64,000 bases of DNA from the NCBI GenBank assembly GCA_945876745.1, contig CAMCPL010000007.1, positions 1 through 64,000 of the forward strand, given 5' to 3'. The notes under the pieces were generated by a model, which searched no databases, was not told the origin of the DNA, and saw only the letters and a program-made list of their open reading frames with translations. Positions 15,494-24,946 of the stretch are shown here, one piece after another (within the stretch, counting starts at the first letter, position 1; each line of letters opens with the position of its first letter). Source of the stretch: an uncultured Clostridia bacterium (GTDB lineage: Bacteria > Bacillota > Clostridia > Oscillospirales > Acutalibacteraceae). Both the position numbers and the translations under genes were made by a program.

Positions 15494-17215
15494 ATGAAAA
15501 AGCTTTTACCTTTTTTGAAAAACTATAAATTACAGTCGTTTTTGGCGCCGCTTTTTAAGATGCTCGAAGCGATTTTTGAGCTTATTGTTCCGCTTGTTGT
15601 TGCGTCAATAATTAATGACGGTATTAGACAGGGCAATATGAAATATGTTTTGTCTCGTTGTGCAATTCTCGTTTTGCTTGCAGTAGTAGGAATGGTTGCG
15701 GCAATTACTGCGCAGTATTTTGCGGCAAGAGCTGCAACAGGCTTTGCAACCGAGCTTCGTCACAGTCTGTTTGATAAAATCCAGTCGTTTTCCTTTAACG
15801 AGATTGATAAAATCGGAACTTCGACTTTAATTACCAGACTGACAAGCGACGTTAATCAGGCACAAAATACCGTTAATATGGTGCTTCGTTTATTTCTGCG
15901 TTCACCGTTTATTGTTGTCGGAGCGTTCGTTATGGCGCTTGGTATAGACATAAAAGCCGGCTTGCTGTTCTTGGCAGTAATTGCGGTTTTGAGTATTGTT
16001 GTCGGTGTGATTATGAAATGTACTGTTCCGATGTACAAAAATGTTCAAAATACACTTGATGATGTAACCTTGATGACGAGAGAAAGCCTTTCGGGTGCAA
16101 GAGTTATCCGTGCTTTTTGTGAGGAAGAAAAAAATTATGCAGAGTTTAAGACAAAAAATGATCTGCTTGCACATTTTCAACGAAGCGTCGGCAGAATTTC
16201 CGCACTTACAAATCCGCTTACCTTTGTTATCATAAATCTCGGAATTATTCTGCTCGTATATTCCGGTGCATTAAGCGTTAATACCGGAATACTTAATCAG
16301 GGCGAGGTAGTTGCGCTTTATAACTATATGAGCCAAATTTTAGTTGAGCTTTTGAAATTTGCAAGTCTTATTGTAACAATTACTAAAGGCTTTGCTTCCG
16401 GTGCAAGAATTTCGAGTGTGCTTGAGGTGGAAAATACACTTGAGCATATTGAAGACGATACTATTTATGACAGCCATGCCGTTGCCTTTGATAAAGTCAG
16501 CTTGACGTACAAAGGCGCGGGGGAAGAGAGCCTTAGCAATATCTCATTTTCAGCCGACAAGGGAGAAATTGTCGGAATTATCGGCTCGACAGGCAGCGGA
16601 AAATCGAGCCTCGTAAGCCTTATCTCGCACTATTATGACTCAACAAAGGGCAGAGTTACTTTGTTTGGCAGAGATGTAAAATCACTATCCGAAAATGAAA
16701 TAAATTCAAAAATCGGCTTCGTTATGCAAAAAGCTGTTCTTTTTTCGGGAACAGTAAGGGACAATATGAAATGGGGCAAAAGAAATGCAACCGATGATGA
16801 AATAGACAATGCATTGAGGCTTGCACAGGTTTACGATAATATTTACGACAAGGACGGTCTTGATACCTATATTGAACATGGCGGAGTTAATCTTTCGGGC
16901 GGTCAAAAGCAAAGGTTGAGCGTTGCCCGTGCATTGGTGTCAAAGCCGGAGATTATCGTTCTTGACGACAGCTCGTCTGCGCTCGATTTCGCAACCGAAA
17001 AAGCAATGCGACAGGCAATATTGTCGCTTGATTATAAGCCAACCTTGTTTATTGTTTCACAGAGAGCATCGAGCGTGCTTTCGGCAGATAAAATTCTTGT
17101 TCTTGACGACGGCGAGCTCGTTGGTATGGGTACGAACGACGAGCTTTTGAAAACCTGTGAGGTTTATCGTGAAATCTACTCATCACAGTTTGCACAGGAG
17201 GAAGCGTATGAATAA
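15494..17215 (+). CDS. ABC exporter half-transporter A (degenerate ATP site)
   Basis: A 573-residue type IV ABC exporter: six membrane helices (1-320), then a nucleotide-binding domain with Walker A GSTGSGKSS, signature LSGGQKQR and Walker B IIVLDDSSSALD. The catalytic glutamate after Walker B is replaced by Asp, as in the degenerate site of heterodimeric exporters such as BmrC/BmrD, LmrC/LmrD and TM287/288. It overlaps the partner gene by 8 bp. Substrates of this class are drugs, lipids or peptides; nothing here narrows it down. Confidence 0.9.
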   Translation: MKKLLPFLKNYKLQSFLAPLFKMLEAIFELIVPLVVASIINDGIRQGNMKYVLSRCAILVLLAVVGMVAAITAQYFAARAATGFATELRHSLFDKIQSFSFNEIDKIGTSTLITRLTSDVNQAQNTVNMVLRLFLRSPFIVVGAFVMALGIDIKAGLLFLAVIAVLSIVVGVIMKCTVPMYKNVQNTLDDVTLMTRESLSGARVIRAFCEEEKNYAEFKTKNDLLAHFQRSVGRISALTNPLTFVIINLGIILLVYSGALSVNTGILNQGEVVALYNYMSQILVELLKFASLIVTITKGFASGARISSVLEVENTLEHIEDDTIYDSHAVAFDKVSLTYKGAGEESLSNISFSADKGEIVGIIGSTGSGKSSLVSLISHYYDSTKGRVTLFGRDVKSLSENEINSKIGFVMQKAVLFSGTVRDNMKWGKRNATDDEIDNALRLAQVYDNIYDKDGLDTYIEHGGVNLSGGQKQRLSVARALVSKPEIIVLDDSSSALDFATEKAMRQAILSLDYKPTLFIVSQRASSVLSADKILVLDDGELVGMGTNDELLKTCEVYREIYSSQFAQEEAYE

Positions 17216-18965
17216 TAAAGAAATTATCAAGCGAATTTTCTCTTATGTAAAACGGTATAATGCTTTGATGATATTTTCGCTTTTGCTCTCAGTTGTCAGC
17301 GTTGCCGGTGCACTGTATATACCTGTACTCGTCGGTAGGGCAATAGACTTAATTGTTGACAGCGGCGCCGTTTACTTTGATAATATTTTTCCGATACTGA
17401 TAAAAATTGCGGTCATTGTTGCAGTAACTGCCGTATGTCAATGGATAATGAATGTACTGAATAATAAGATTACCTTCGGCGTTGTTCGTGATATGCGTGA
17501 TAAGGCTTTTTCAAAGCTCGAAAGACTGCCTGTATCGTATATTGACAGTCATCCCGGCGGTGATATTGTATCAAGAGTAATTGCAGACGCCGACCAGTTT
17601 GCCGACGGTCTTTTAATGGGATTTACCCAATTTTTCAGCGGCATAATTACAATTATCGGAACGCTCGCATTTATGCTTTCAATCAATTTGTGGATAACGC
17701 TTGTTGTAGTTCTTATCACGCCTCTTTCGTTTTTTATTGCTTCGTTTGTAGCAAAGAAAACTCATACGATGTTCAGGCTTCAGTCCGAAACAAGAGGAAA
17801 GCAAACGGCGTTTATAGACGAAATGATCGGTAACGCTAAAACAGTAAAAGCGTATTCCCACGCTGATGAAAATATAAAGCAGTTTGATGAAATTAATGAG
17901 CATTTACGAGGCTATTCGCTTCGTGCCGTTTTCTTTTCGTCAATAACAAATCCTGCAACAAGATTTGTAAATGCCGTTGTTTACGCAGGTGTTGCGCTTT
18001 TCGGTGCTATGCTTGCCGTAAAAACAAATCAAGCAGAAATTTCTGTCGGCGTTCTCGCTTCTTTTTTGGCTTATGCAAATCAGTATACAAAGCCGTTTAA
18101 CGAAATATCGGGAGTTATTACCGAGCTTCAAAATGCATTCACCTGCGCAGGCAGACTGTTTGAGCTTTTGGAGGAAGAAGAAATACCTGCTGACAGCGAA
18201 AGTTCAAAAGAATTGAAAAATGTCGACGGAAAATTAGAACTTGTTGACGTTAGCTTTTCGTATGACAAAAATAAAACGCTTATTAAGGATTTTAACCTTT
18301 GCGTAAAGCCCGGTCAGCGTATTGCTATTGTCGGTCCGACAGGCTGCGGAAAAACAACGCTTATAAATCTTCTTATGAGGTTTTACGATATTGATAGCGG
18401 AAAAATCATTCTTGATGGTTTTGATTATAGGGACATCAAGCGTAAAGCTCTTCGTGAAAACTTCGGTATGGTGCTTCAAGATACTTGGCTGAAATCGGGA
18501 ACCGTAAGGGATAACATAAAAATGGGTATGCCTAACGCAACCGATGAACAGGTAATTGAGGCGGCGAAAAAAGCACATTCCCATTCATTTATAAAACGAC
18601 TGCCTAACGGTTATGACACGGTTATCGGTGAGGACGGCGGCTCGCTTTCACAGGGGCAAAAGCAGCTTTTGTGTATCACACGTCTTATGCTTTGTAAACC
18701 GCCGATGCTCATTCTTGACGAAGCAACCTCCTCAATTGATACGAGAACGGAGATAAAAATTCAAAAGGCTTTTGAATCGCTTATGCAGGGCAGAACAACA
18801 TTTATTGTTGCTCACCGACTTGCAACGATAAAAAATGCCGACGTTATTCTTGTTATGAAAAACGGAAATATAGTTGAACAGGGAAGTCACAACGAGCTCC
18901 TTGTCAAAAAAGGCTTTTATTACACACTTTATAATTCACAGTTTCCGTCAGCAAAATATAATTAA
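17208..18965 (+). CDS. ABC exporter half-transporter B (catalytic site)
   Basis: A 585-residue partner of the preceding half-transporter. ATG 17208 is preceded by AGGAGG inside the previous gene; a frame continuing upstream is only overlap. The nucleotide-binding domain has Walker A GPTGCGKTT, signature LSQGQKQLL (one substitution from LSGGQ) and canonical Walker B LILDEATSSID, so this subunit supplies the catalytic glutamate. Six membrane helices precede it. The tightly overlapping pair indicates an obligate heterodimer. Confidence 0.9.
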   Translation: MNNKEIIKRIFSYVKRYNALMIFSLLLSVVSVAGALYIPVLVGRAIDLIVDSGAVYFDNIFPILIKIAVIVAVTAVCQWIMNVLNNKITFGVVRDMRDKAFSKLERLPVSYIDSHPGGDIVSRVIADADQFADGLLMGFTQFFSGIITIIGTLAFMLSINLWITLVVVLITPLSFFIASFVAKKTHTMFRLQSETRGKQTAFIDEMIGNAKTVKAYSHADENIKQFDEINEHLRGYSLRAVFFSSITNPATRFVNAVVYAGVALFGAMLAVKTNQAEISVGVLASFLAYANQYTKPFNEISGVITELQNAFTCAGRLFELLEEEEIPADSESSKELKNVDGKLELVDVSFSYDKNKTLIKDFNLCVKPGQRIAIVGPTGCGKTTLINLLMRFYDIDSGKIILDGFDYRDIKRKALRENFGMVLQDTWLKSGTVRDNIKMGMPNATDEQVIEAAKKAHSHSFIKRLPNGYDTVIGEDGGSLSQGQKQLLCITRLMLCKPPMLILDEATSSIDTRTEIKIQKAFESLMQGRTTFIVAHRLATIKNADVILVMKNGNIVEQGSHNELLVKKGFYYTLYNSQFPSAKYN

Positions 18966-18969
18966 AGAA

Positions 18970-18996
18970 ACAGGACAGCCATTCTTGACTGTCCCG
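18970..18996. terminator. Probable terminator between the ABC operon and nadE
   Basis: Hairpin GGACAG(CC) ... (GA)CTGTCC between two convergent genes. The T tract is weak on both strands, so efficiency is uncertain. Confidence 0.45.
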
Positions 18997-19002
18997 TTAA
19001 TA

Positions 19003-20898
19003 CTACATAAATGAACGCATATCTGCGTCGCTGGGCATACGCCAGTCGCCTCTCGGCGAGAGTGATACCGACCCAACCTTCGGACCGTCGGGAATACAGC
19101 TTCGCTTGAACTGACTGATGAAAAATCGTTTAAGGAAAACCTTTAGCCATTTATCGACAGTCTTTCTGTCGTAGGTGTTTGCAAATGCTTTTTCCGCAAG
19201 TGCCGAAAGTTTTTCCTTACCGAAGCCGAAGCGTACAAAATTGTAAAGGAAAAAGTCGTGGAGCTCATAAGGACCGATATTGTCCTCGGTTTTCTGTGCA
19301 ATTTGTCCGTTGCTGTCGGGAGGTAACAATTCCGGAGATACGGGAGTGTCGAGTATATCGTACAGTATCTCGGCTGTTGCTTCGTCGCTTATTGAAGCAA
19401 CATAATCAACAAGATATCTGACAAGTGTTTTCGGTACTGAACTGTTAACTGCGTACATACTCATATGGTCACCGTTATATGTGCACCAACCCATTGCAAG
19501 CTCGGACAAGTCTCCCGTTCCAACTAAAAGACAATTGTGCTTGTTAGCAATATCAAAAAGAATTTGCGTACGTTCTCTTGCCTGTGTATTTTCGTACGTT
19601 ATATCCTTTATGCTTTCGTCGTGACCTATGTCGCTGAAATGCTGAAGACAGGCGTCTTTTATGCTGATTTCCTTAATGGTTACACCGAGGGATTTCATAA
19701 GCATAATTGCGTTGTTATACGTCCTGTCGGTAGTGCCGAAGCCGGGCATTGTTATTCCCAAAATGTTTTCAACCGGCTTGTTGAGAAGCTTCATAGCTTC
19801 AACGCTGACGAGAAGTGCAAGCGTACTGTCAAGACCGCCGCTTATACCGATAACGCATCCTTGTGACGATACGTGTTCAAGTCTTTTTGCAAGTCCACTT
19901 GACTGAATTGCAAAAATTTCCTCGCATCTTTCTTTGATTTCGTCTTTGTTTGACGGAATAAACGGATACGCGTCTACGTATCTGTATTTCAAATCATTGT
20001 CTTCATTGAAAACATTAATTTCGGAAAATCCGATTTCACTTGAGATATTATTAAAAGATGTATCCTTTTGCCTGATTGTATTTAGCTTTTCAATGTCAAC
20101 ATCTGCAATGATAATTTCATTTTCACGGCTGAATCTCTTGCCGCTGGCGAGCATTGTACCGTTTTCGCAAATAAGCGTAGCACCGCTGAAAACAAGGTCG
20201 GTTGTGCTTTCCGTAACACCTGCGCTTGAGTAAATGTATGAACATATACAGCGTGCAGACTGGTTTGAAACAAGGTCATATCTGTATTTTGCCTTTGATA
20301 CATATTCGTCGCTTGCCGACGGATTAACAATTATATTAGCACCGTGCAGACAAAGCTCGCTGCTTGGCGGATTGCTCACCCATAAGTCTTCACAAATTTC
20401 AATACCGAGAACTGCGCCGCTTCCTAAATCGAATATCTGATTTCCGATTTTCGTATCATATCCTGCAAGGTTAATCGGTTGACAGCTTTCAAACTGCTTT
20501 CCGGATGCGAACCATCTTTTTTCGTAAAATTCGCTGTAATTCGGGATATTTATCTTTGGTACAACACCCTTTATATCGCCGTTAAAGATAACAACTGCAC
20601 AGTTGTAAAGACTGTTGTAAAATCTAACAGGCATACCGACTATTACAACGATGTTTTCATCTCTTGTGTATCTTACGATATCCTGCAAAGCAAGCTCTGC
20701 CTGACGATATAAATCCTCGCTGAAAAACAAATCCGCACAGGTGTAGCCTGTTATTGAAAGCTCCGGAGTAACCAACAATCTGACGTGCTTTTTTAATGCG
20801 GCGTCAATTACGTTTTTGATTTCGTTTTTGTTATATGAGGGATTTGCGACCTTTAATTTCAGGCTTGCGCTTGCCACTCTGAACATTCCGTAATTCAT
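19003..20898 (-). CDS. nadE: Glutamine-hydrolysing NAD+ synthetase
   Basis: A 631-residue two-domain enzyme for the last step of NAD synthesis. The N-terminal nitrilase-type amidase (1-270) has the catalytic Glu in TPELSITGY, Lys in VPKINIPNY and Cys in EICEDLW. The C-terminal synthetase domain has the PP-loop ISGGLDSTLALL and GTGDLSELAMGWCTYNGDHM (a family signature). The length matches the glutaminase-linked class. It lies 13 bp from an upstream aldose-epimerase-like gene, likely one transcription unit. Confidence 0.95.
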   Translation of the reverse strand: MNYGMFRVASASLKLKVANPSYNKNEIKNVIDAALKKHVRLLVTPELSITGYTCADLFFSEDLYRQAELALQDIVRYTRDENIVVIVGMPVRFYNSLYNCAVVIFNGDIKGVVPKINIPNYSEFYEKRWFASGKQFESCQPINLAGYDTKIGNQIFDLGSGAVLGIEICEDLWVSNPPSSELCLHGANIIVNPSASDEYVSKAKYRYDLVSNQSARCICSYIYSSAGVTESTTDLVFSGATLICENGTMLASGKRFSRENEIIIADVDIEKLNTIRQKDTSFNNISSEIGFSEINVFNEDNDLKYRYVDAYPFIPSNKDEIKERCEEIFAIQSSGLAKRLEHVSSQGCVIGISGGLDSTLALLVSVEAMKLLNKPVENILGITMPGFGTTDRTYNNAIMLMKSLGVTIKEISIKDACLQHFSDIGHDESIKDITYENTQARERTQILFDIANKHNCLLVGTGDLSELAMGWCTYNGDHMSMYAVNSSVPKTLVRYLVDYVASISDEATAEILYDILDTPVSPELLPPDSNGQIAQKTEDNIGPYELHDFFLYNFVRFGFGKEKLSALAEKAFANTYDRKTVDKWLKVFLKRFFISQFKRSCIPDGPKVGSVSLSPRGDWRMPSDADMRSFM

Positions 20899-20911
20899 TT
20901 GTGCTCCTTTA

Positions 20912-21787
20912 TTAAATCATTGTGATTTTGAACTTGAACTCTGCCTTGCAGTTTGGCTCAAGAATTGTCATTCCTCGTTTTTTCTCAATTTCATTTGTCT
21001 CATCCGAGCAGTTGGATATTCCGCTCCACGGCTCAAGCGCAACGAAGTCGGCATTGTTGCAGGCAGACCAAATGAGTAGGTTTTCCATATCCTGATATTC
21101 TATTTTTATGCCCTTGCCGTTTTTGCCGATAAGCGTTGCACATTTCGACGGTATTGAGTCAAAAATCATTGCGTCGTTTTCTTCAAAAAGCTCGTGCTTC
21201 ATATCTATACTGTTCTTTGAGCTCATAACCTTAAAACGCTCGCTTATATCAACAAGACCTGTTTCGTGATTCGGACGGAGCGCCTGTTGAGTAATCTCTC
21301 TGTCGAAGATAACCTTGTAATCTTCGAACGACTCATCCTTGTCAAGCGGACAGTTGAATGCAGGATGACCTCCGATAACAAACGGCATTTTTTCATTTCC
21401 CGTGTTGATTATCGTGTATTCGGTTGTAACAGTCGAACCTGTCAGTGTGTATTTTATTTCAAGAATGTAATCAAAAGGGAACTGCTCCCTTGTCTTTTCA
21501 TTTGATTTTTGAATGAAGGTTATTGAATTGTCAAACTGCTCTTTGACTTCAAACGGATTAATTCTTGCAATGCCGTGACGTTTCATAAAGCATTTTTTAC
21601 CGAACGCATAACCCTCGTCATTCGGTAATACTCCGTTGATAGGGAAGCATACAGGAGCCTGACCTGACCAATGCTCGCTGTCACCCTGCCATAAATATTC
21701 TGTGCCGTTTTTGATAAGCGAAGTCAGCATTGCGCCTTCCTGCAAAACATAAACCTGTGCTTCGTTACTTGTTAGCTTATATTTCAT
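20912..21787 (-). CDS. Aldose 1-epimerase-like protein (LacX type)
   Basis: A 291-residue galactose-mutarotase-fold protein. The ATG at 21787 follows GGGTGAG; an ATG 30 bases upstream has no ribosome site. WSGQAPVCFPINGVLP, FVIGGHPAFNCPL and the C-terminal ALEPWSGISNCSDE are typical of the LacX/YihR branch, whose members may act on hexose or hexose-phosphate anomers. The catalytic histidine is probably the one in GGHPAF. No sugar operon is next to it. Confidence 0.8.
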   Translation of the reverse strand: MKYKLTSNEAQVYVLQEGAMLTSLIKNGTEYLWQGDSEHWSGQAPVCFPINGVLPNDEGYAFGKKCFMKRHGIARINPFEVKEQFDNSITFIQKSNEKTREQFPFDYILEIKYTLTGSTVTTEYTIINTGNEKMPFVIGGHPAFNCPLDKDESFEDYKVIFDREITQQALRPNHETGLVDISERFKVMSSKNSIDMKHELFEENDAMIFDSIPSKCATLIGKNGKGIKIEYQDMENLLIWSACNNADFVALEPWSGISNCSDETNEIEKKRGMTILEPNCKAEFKFKITMI

Positions 21788-21852
21788 ATACTCACCCAAA
21801 TATAAAAATTTAATCATATTAATTATATCTCAAAATAAATTCTTTTGCAATA

Positions 21853-21881
21853 TTGAAAATATAATCATTATGGTATACAAT
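21853..21881 (+). promoter_or_regulatory. Promoter of the gene at 21920
   Basis: TTGAAA (21853-21858) and TACAAT (21876-21881) with a 17-base spacing, 38 bases before the start codon. Confidence 0.55.
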
Positions 21882-21919
21882 ATACAAAATGAAATTTGTG
21901 AAAGGAAACGGAGAAAAAT

Positions 21920-22495
21920 ATGGATTTGTATTCTTTTATACACGAAACTATTTTTGAAGAAAAGGACAAATATGTTCGTCTGTTTGAACTTATATGGGGC
22001 GAGCTTGAACAAGACGGCTTTGTTATTACCGATGAAGCAGGTCACGAGATTGACTGCGTTTATAAGGCTGTGGCTATTCAAAACTTAATAGGCGAATTTG
22101 AATATCGACTTTATGATGAGGTGAATGAAACAGATTATGAGGACGTTGTTGACTACCTTTCTAAAATAGGAATAGGCGTTGATGAAATTGTCGAATATTG
22201 CAGAAATGATGAAAATATAGACACCTTCGAGGACGATGATGAAATAATCATAAAAAACGGCTTTGATTATATGACCGAAATCGTTGCCGACAAGCTGCTT
22301 GATTGCTTTTCGAGTGATGATTTGTTCGATTACTTCTTTACTGCGACCTACGATTTTGTTCAGGATTTCACATTTGATTTTGAGGATGTTGACGAGTTTA
22401 TGGCTTTTGTTGATTCAAACAGCGAAAAGCTCGACGAATATAAGGAGGAATATCCTTCTGTGCTTTCGTGGATAGAAAGCGGTATGATAGTATAA
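21920..22495 (+). CDS. Acidic hypothetical protein
   Basis: A 191-residue, strongly acidic soluble protein (many DE runs such as FEDDDEIIIK, DYEDVVDYL) with no signal peptide or membrane helix. The predicted structure is mostly alpha-helical. I do not recognise a family. It has its own promoter and a strong terminator, so it is a single-gene unit between the epimerase and the DUF3343/desulfurase pair. The ribosome site GGAAACGGAG is loosely placed. Confidence 0.7.
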   Translation: MDLYSFIHETIFEEKDKYVRLFELIWGELEQDGFVITDEAGHEIDCVYKAVAIQNLIGEFEYRLYDEVNETDYEDVVDYLSKIGIGVDEIVEYCRNDENIDTFEDDDEIIIKNGFDYMTEIVADKLLDCFSSDDLFDYFFTATYDFVQDFTFDFEDVDEFMAFVDSNSEKLDEYKEEYPSVLSWIESGMIV

Positions 22496-22499
22496 TTGT

Positions 22500-22531
22500 A
22501 AACAGGCTGTGAGAATGCAGCCTGTTTTTTT
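22500..22531 (+). terminator. Rho-independent terminator
   Basis: Perfect 9-bp stem AACAGGCTG / CAGCCTGTT followed by seven T residues. Confidence 0.9.
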
Positions 22532-22604
22532 ATCAAATGTACGTAACCTTGCATATTATGACTATATAAAAGGGTGAAGCACCACTCGAAAAAGAGGTGA
22601 TAAT

Positions 22605-22820
22605 GTGTATTACGATATAAAGGTCGGCTCTGTAACAAATGCCCAGAGAGGTCATAGAATACTAAAGCAAAATGCCGTAAAGTCAAGCGTTATAAGAATT
22701 TTTAAGCCGTCGGGTGTTGAGGGCTGCGGTTATGCACTTCGTGTTATGTCCCAGGATAAAAGCCGCGCAACAGAGCTATTAAGAAAAAATGGCGTTCGCA
22801 TTATCGGTGATGACAAATGA
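22605..22820 (+). CDS. DUF3343 putative Se/S-carrier-like protein
   Basis: A 71-residue protein with the DUF3343 pattern: an N-terminal strand (DIKVGSVTNAQRG), SSVIRIFKPSGVEGCGYALRV with the single conserved Cys, and a C-terminal ELLRKNGVRI. Members are annotated as putative sulfur or selenium carriers because they sit beside cysteine desulfurases, as here: its stop overlaps the desulfurase start (ATGA). The partnership is strong; the chemistry is inferred. Confidence 0.8.
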   Translation: MYYDIKVGSVTNAQRGHRILKQNAVKSSVIRIFKPSGVEGCGYALRVMSQDKSRATELLRKNGVRIIGDDK

Positions 22821-23947
22821 TTTATTTTGATAATGCCGCAACAAGCTATCCGAAGCCGCCTAATGTTATCAGCCAAGCGCAAAGATCGATGAAATTATAT
22901 TCGTTTAATTCCGGCAGAAGCGGTTATTTGCAAAGCGTGAGAGCAGGTGAGCTCATTTATTCCGTGCGTGAGAAAATTGCCGATATGTTTTCGTTTTCAC
23001 CCGATAGGGTTGTGTTTACAAAAAACTGTACAGAAGCGCTTAATATCGCCATATCGGGAAGCGTAAAAAGGGGAGAGCATATAATCATTTCGTCACTTGA
23101 GCACAACAGTGTTGCAAGAGTTGTCGAGGGCTTGAAGAAAAAAGGAATTGCCGATTATTCAATTGCCGACTACTCGTATGATGACGAACAAACGGTTAAA
23201 AATTTTGAAAATCTAATAAGAGACAATACAAGTCTTGTTGTCTGTATGCATTCGTCCAATGCCTTTGGGGTAACCTTTCCTGTTGCAAAAATAGGTAAAA
23301 TGTGCAAAAGGCATAATATCCGCTTTGTTGTTGACGGTGCACAGGGCGTCGGCTCGGTTGATATTAATGCAAAAAGAGATAATATTGATATTCTCTGCGC
23401 TCCCGGTCATAAATGTCTTATGGGAAATATGGGCACGGGCTTTCTTGCTTTCGGCGATAATATTGAAATTGATGAATTTATGCTCGGCGGCACGGGAAGC
23501 AGCTCGCTTTCTCTCAGCCAACCTGACTTTTATCCCGATAAGCTCGAAGCGGGAACGCTTAATAATAGCGGAATTTTATCACTCGGTGCCGGAATTGACT
23601 ATATAAATTCAGTAGGTATTGAGAATATTTATAACCACGAAATGAAGCTGTGCCGCTATCTGTATAACGGCTTGAAAGAAAACAAAAAAGTAGTTCTTTA
23701 CACTCCGGAGCCTGAAAATTATCGAAGTATGCCGATAATTTCTTTTAACTATTCCGATTATCCGTCCGAAAAGACTGCTTATATTCTCTCTAAATACACT
23801 GTGTGTACAAGAGCAGGCTTTCATTGCTCACCGCTTGCACATAAGCATTTTAATACCGTAGATAACGGTACCGTTCGCATAAGCCTCGGTGCATTTAATA
23901 CTGCGAGAGAATGCAGCTCATTCCTAAATATTATAAAAAAGTTATAA
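22817..23947 (+). CDS. Cysteine desulfurase (class V aminotransferase)
   Basis: A 376-residue PLP enzyme that removes sulfur (or selenium) from cysteine. The PLP lysine is in CAPGHKCLMGNMG, preceded by the VDGAQGVGSVD aspartate motif. The active-site cysteine loop is TRAGFHCSPLAHK, as in SufS/CsdA-type enzymes. C-terminal DNGTVRISLGAFNT is conserved. No sufBCD or iscU genes follow, so it probably works with the DUF3343 protein rather than in the main Fe-S assembly operon. Confidence 0.9.
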   Translation: MIYFDNAATSYPKPPNVISQAQRSMKLYSFNSGRSGYLQSVRAGELIYSVREKIADMFSFSPDRVVFTKNCTEALNIAISGSVKRGEHIIISSLEHNSVARVVEGLKKKGIADYSIADYSYDDEQTVKNFENLIRDNTSLVVCMHSSNAFGVTFPVAKIGKMCKRHNIRFVVDGAQGVGSVDINAKRDNIDILCAPGHKCLMGNMGTGFLAFGDNIEIDEFMLGGTGSSSLSLSQPDFYPDKLEAGTLNNSGILSLGAGIDYINSVGIENIYNHEMKLCRYLYNGLKENKKVVLYTPEPENYRSMPIISFNYSDYPSEKTAYILSKYTVCTRAGFHCSPLAHKHFNTVDNGTVRISLGAFNTARECSSFLNIIKKL

Positions 23948-24013
23948 AGACTCTTTATTTATTCAAAGTTTTGTGTTAATATATATTTGAATAAATTTTT
24001 AGGAATGAAAAAT

Positions 24014-24946
24014 ATGCCGATTTTTGATTTAGCGATTGAATTTAAGTTTAGATATTTGCGAAATTTGGGAAATACAATTGTAGATTTCTTCTCGCAGGTT
24101 AAGGGATTGTTTGCAACCTTTGGCGTTGTTGATGCGGTTGATATTATTTTTGTTGCCGTTATAGTGTTTTTTATCGTAAGGGTAATTCGTGAAACGAGAG
24201 CAATGCAGCTCATAAAGGGTCTTTTGTTTTTGCTGTTCTTTTATATCGTTGTAAACTTCTTCGGCCTCGGTGCAACGAGCTATATAATGCGCACAATTTT
24301 CAGCAATATTCTTATTATTCTTGTAATTCTGTTCGGACCCGAAATACGAAATATTCTTGAACAAATGGGAATAGGAAACTATCGTAAGGTGTTTATGAAT
24401 ATCTTTAATTCGGGTGTAGCCGTTGATATAGCCGATATGAAAAAGACTATCGACGCTGTTTGTAAGGCATGCGCCGAAATGTCCGACGATAATATCGGTG
24501 CGCTTATCGTGTTTGAAAATGATACACTTTTGGGCGATATTGTAAAAAGCGGAACGATAATCGACGGTAAATGTACAAAGGAGCTTTTGGGAAATATCTT
24601 TTATCCTAAGTCTCCGCTTCACGACGGCGCTATGGTTATACGTAAAGACAGCATTTATGCCGCAGGCTGTATTTTGCCGCTGACTAATAATAACGATTTG
24701 TCCTCAAAGTTAGGAACGCGTCACCGTGCGGCTCTCGGCATAACCGAGCAGAGTGACGCACTTGCGATTGTTGTAAGCGAGGAAACCGGTGCTATCAGCT
24801 ACGCCTTATGCGGTACGCTGTATCAGGACGTTTCAACAGGCGACCTTCGTGATGTTCTTACTCAACAATACATTCCGACAGGCGGCTCGTCCGACGAAAA
24901 GATTATATCAAAAATTGCAAGGAGGTTTAAGAATAATGATAAATAA
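24014..24946 (+). CDS. cdaA: Diadenylate cyclase CdaA
   Basis: A 310-residue membrane cyclase that makes c-di-AMP from two ATP. Three N-terminal helices (about residues 35-110) precede the DAC domain with SPLHDGAMVI and GTRHRAALGITE, the catalytic DGA and RHR motifs. The start at 24014 (MPIFDLAIEF) is favoured by AGGA at 24000-24003; in-frame codons at 23987 and 24005 are less well placed. It overlaps cdaR by 11 bp, the conserved cdaA-cdaR order; the usual third gene glmM is missing. Confidence 0.95.
   Translation: MPIFDLAIEFKFRYLRNLGNTIVDFFSQVKGLFATFGVVDAVDIIFVAVIVFFIVRVIRETRAMQLIKGLLFLLFFYIVVNFFGLGATSYIMRTIFSNILIILVILFGPEIRNILEQMGIGNYRKVFMNIFNSGVAVDIADMKKTIDAVCKACAEMSDDNIGALIVFENDTLLGDIVKSGTIIDGKCTKELLGNIFYPKSPLHDGAMVIRKDSIYAAGCILPLTNNNDLSSKLGTRHRAALGITEQSDALAIVVSEETGAISYALCGTLYQDVSTGDLRDVLTQQYIPTGGSSDEKIISKIARRFKNNDK

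Noticed and set aside
24789-24935. Longer CdaR start inside cdaA
   Set aside because: AGGAGG is directly before ATG 24936, and the extra part is the cdaA frame-shifted.
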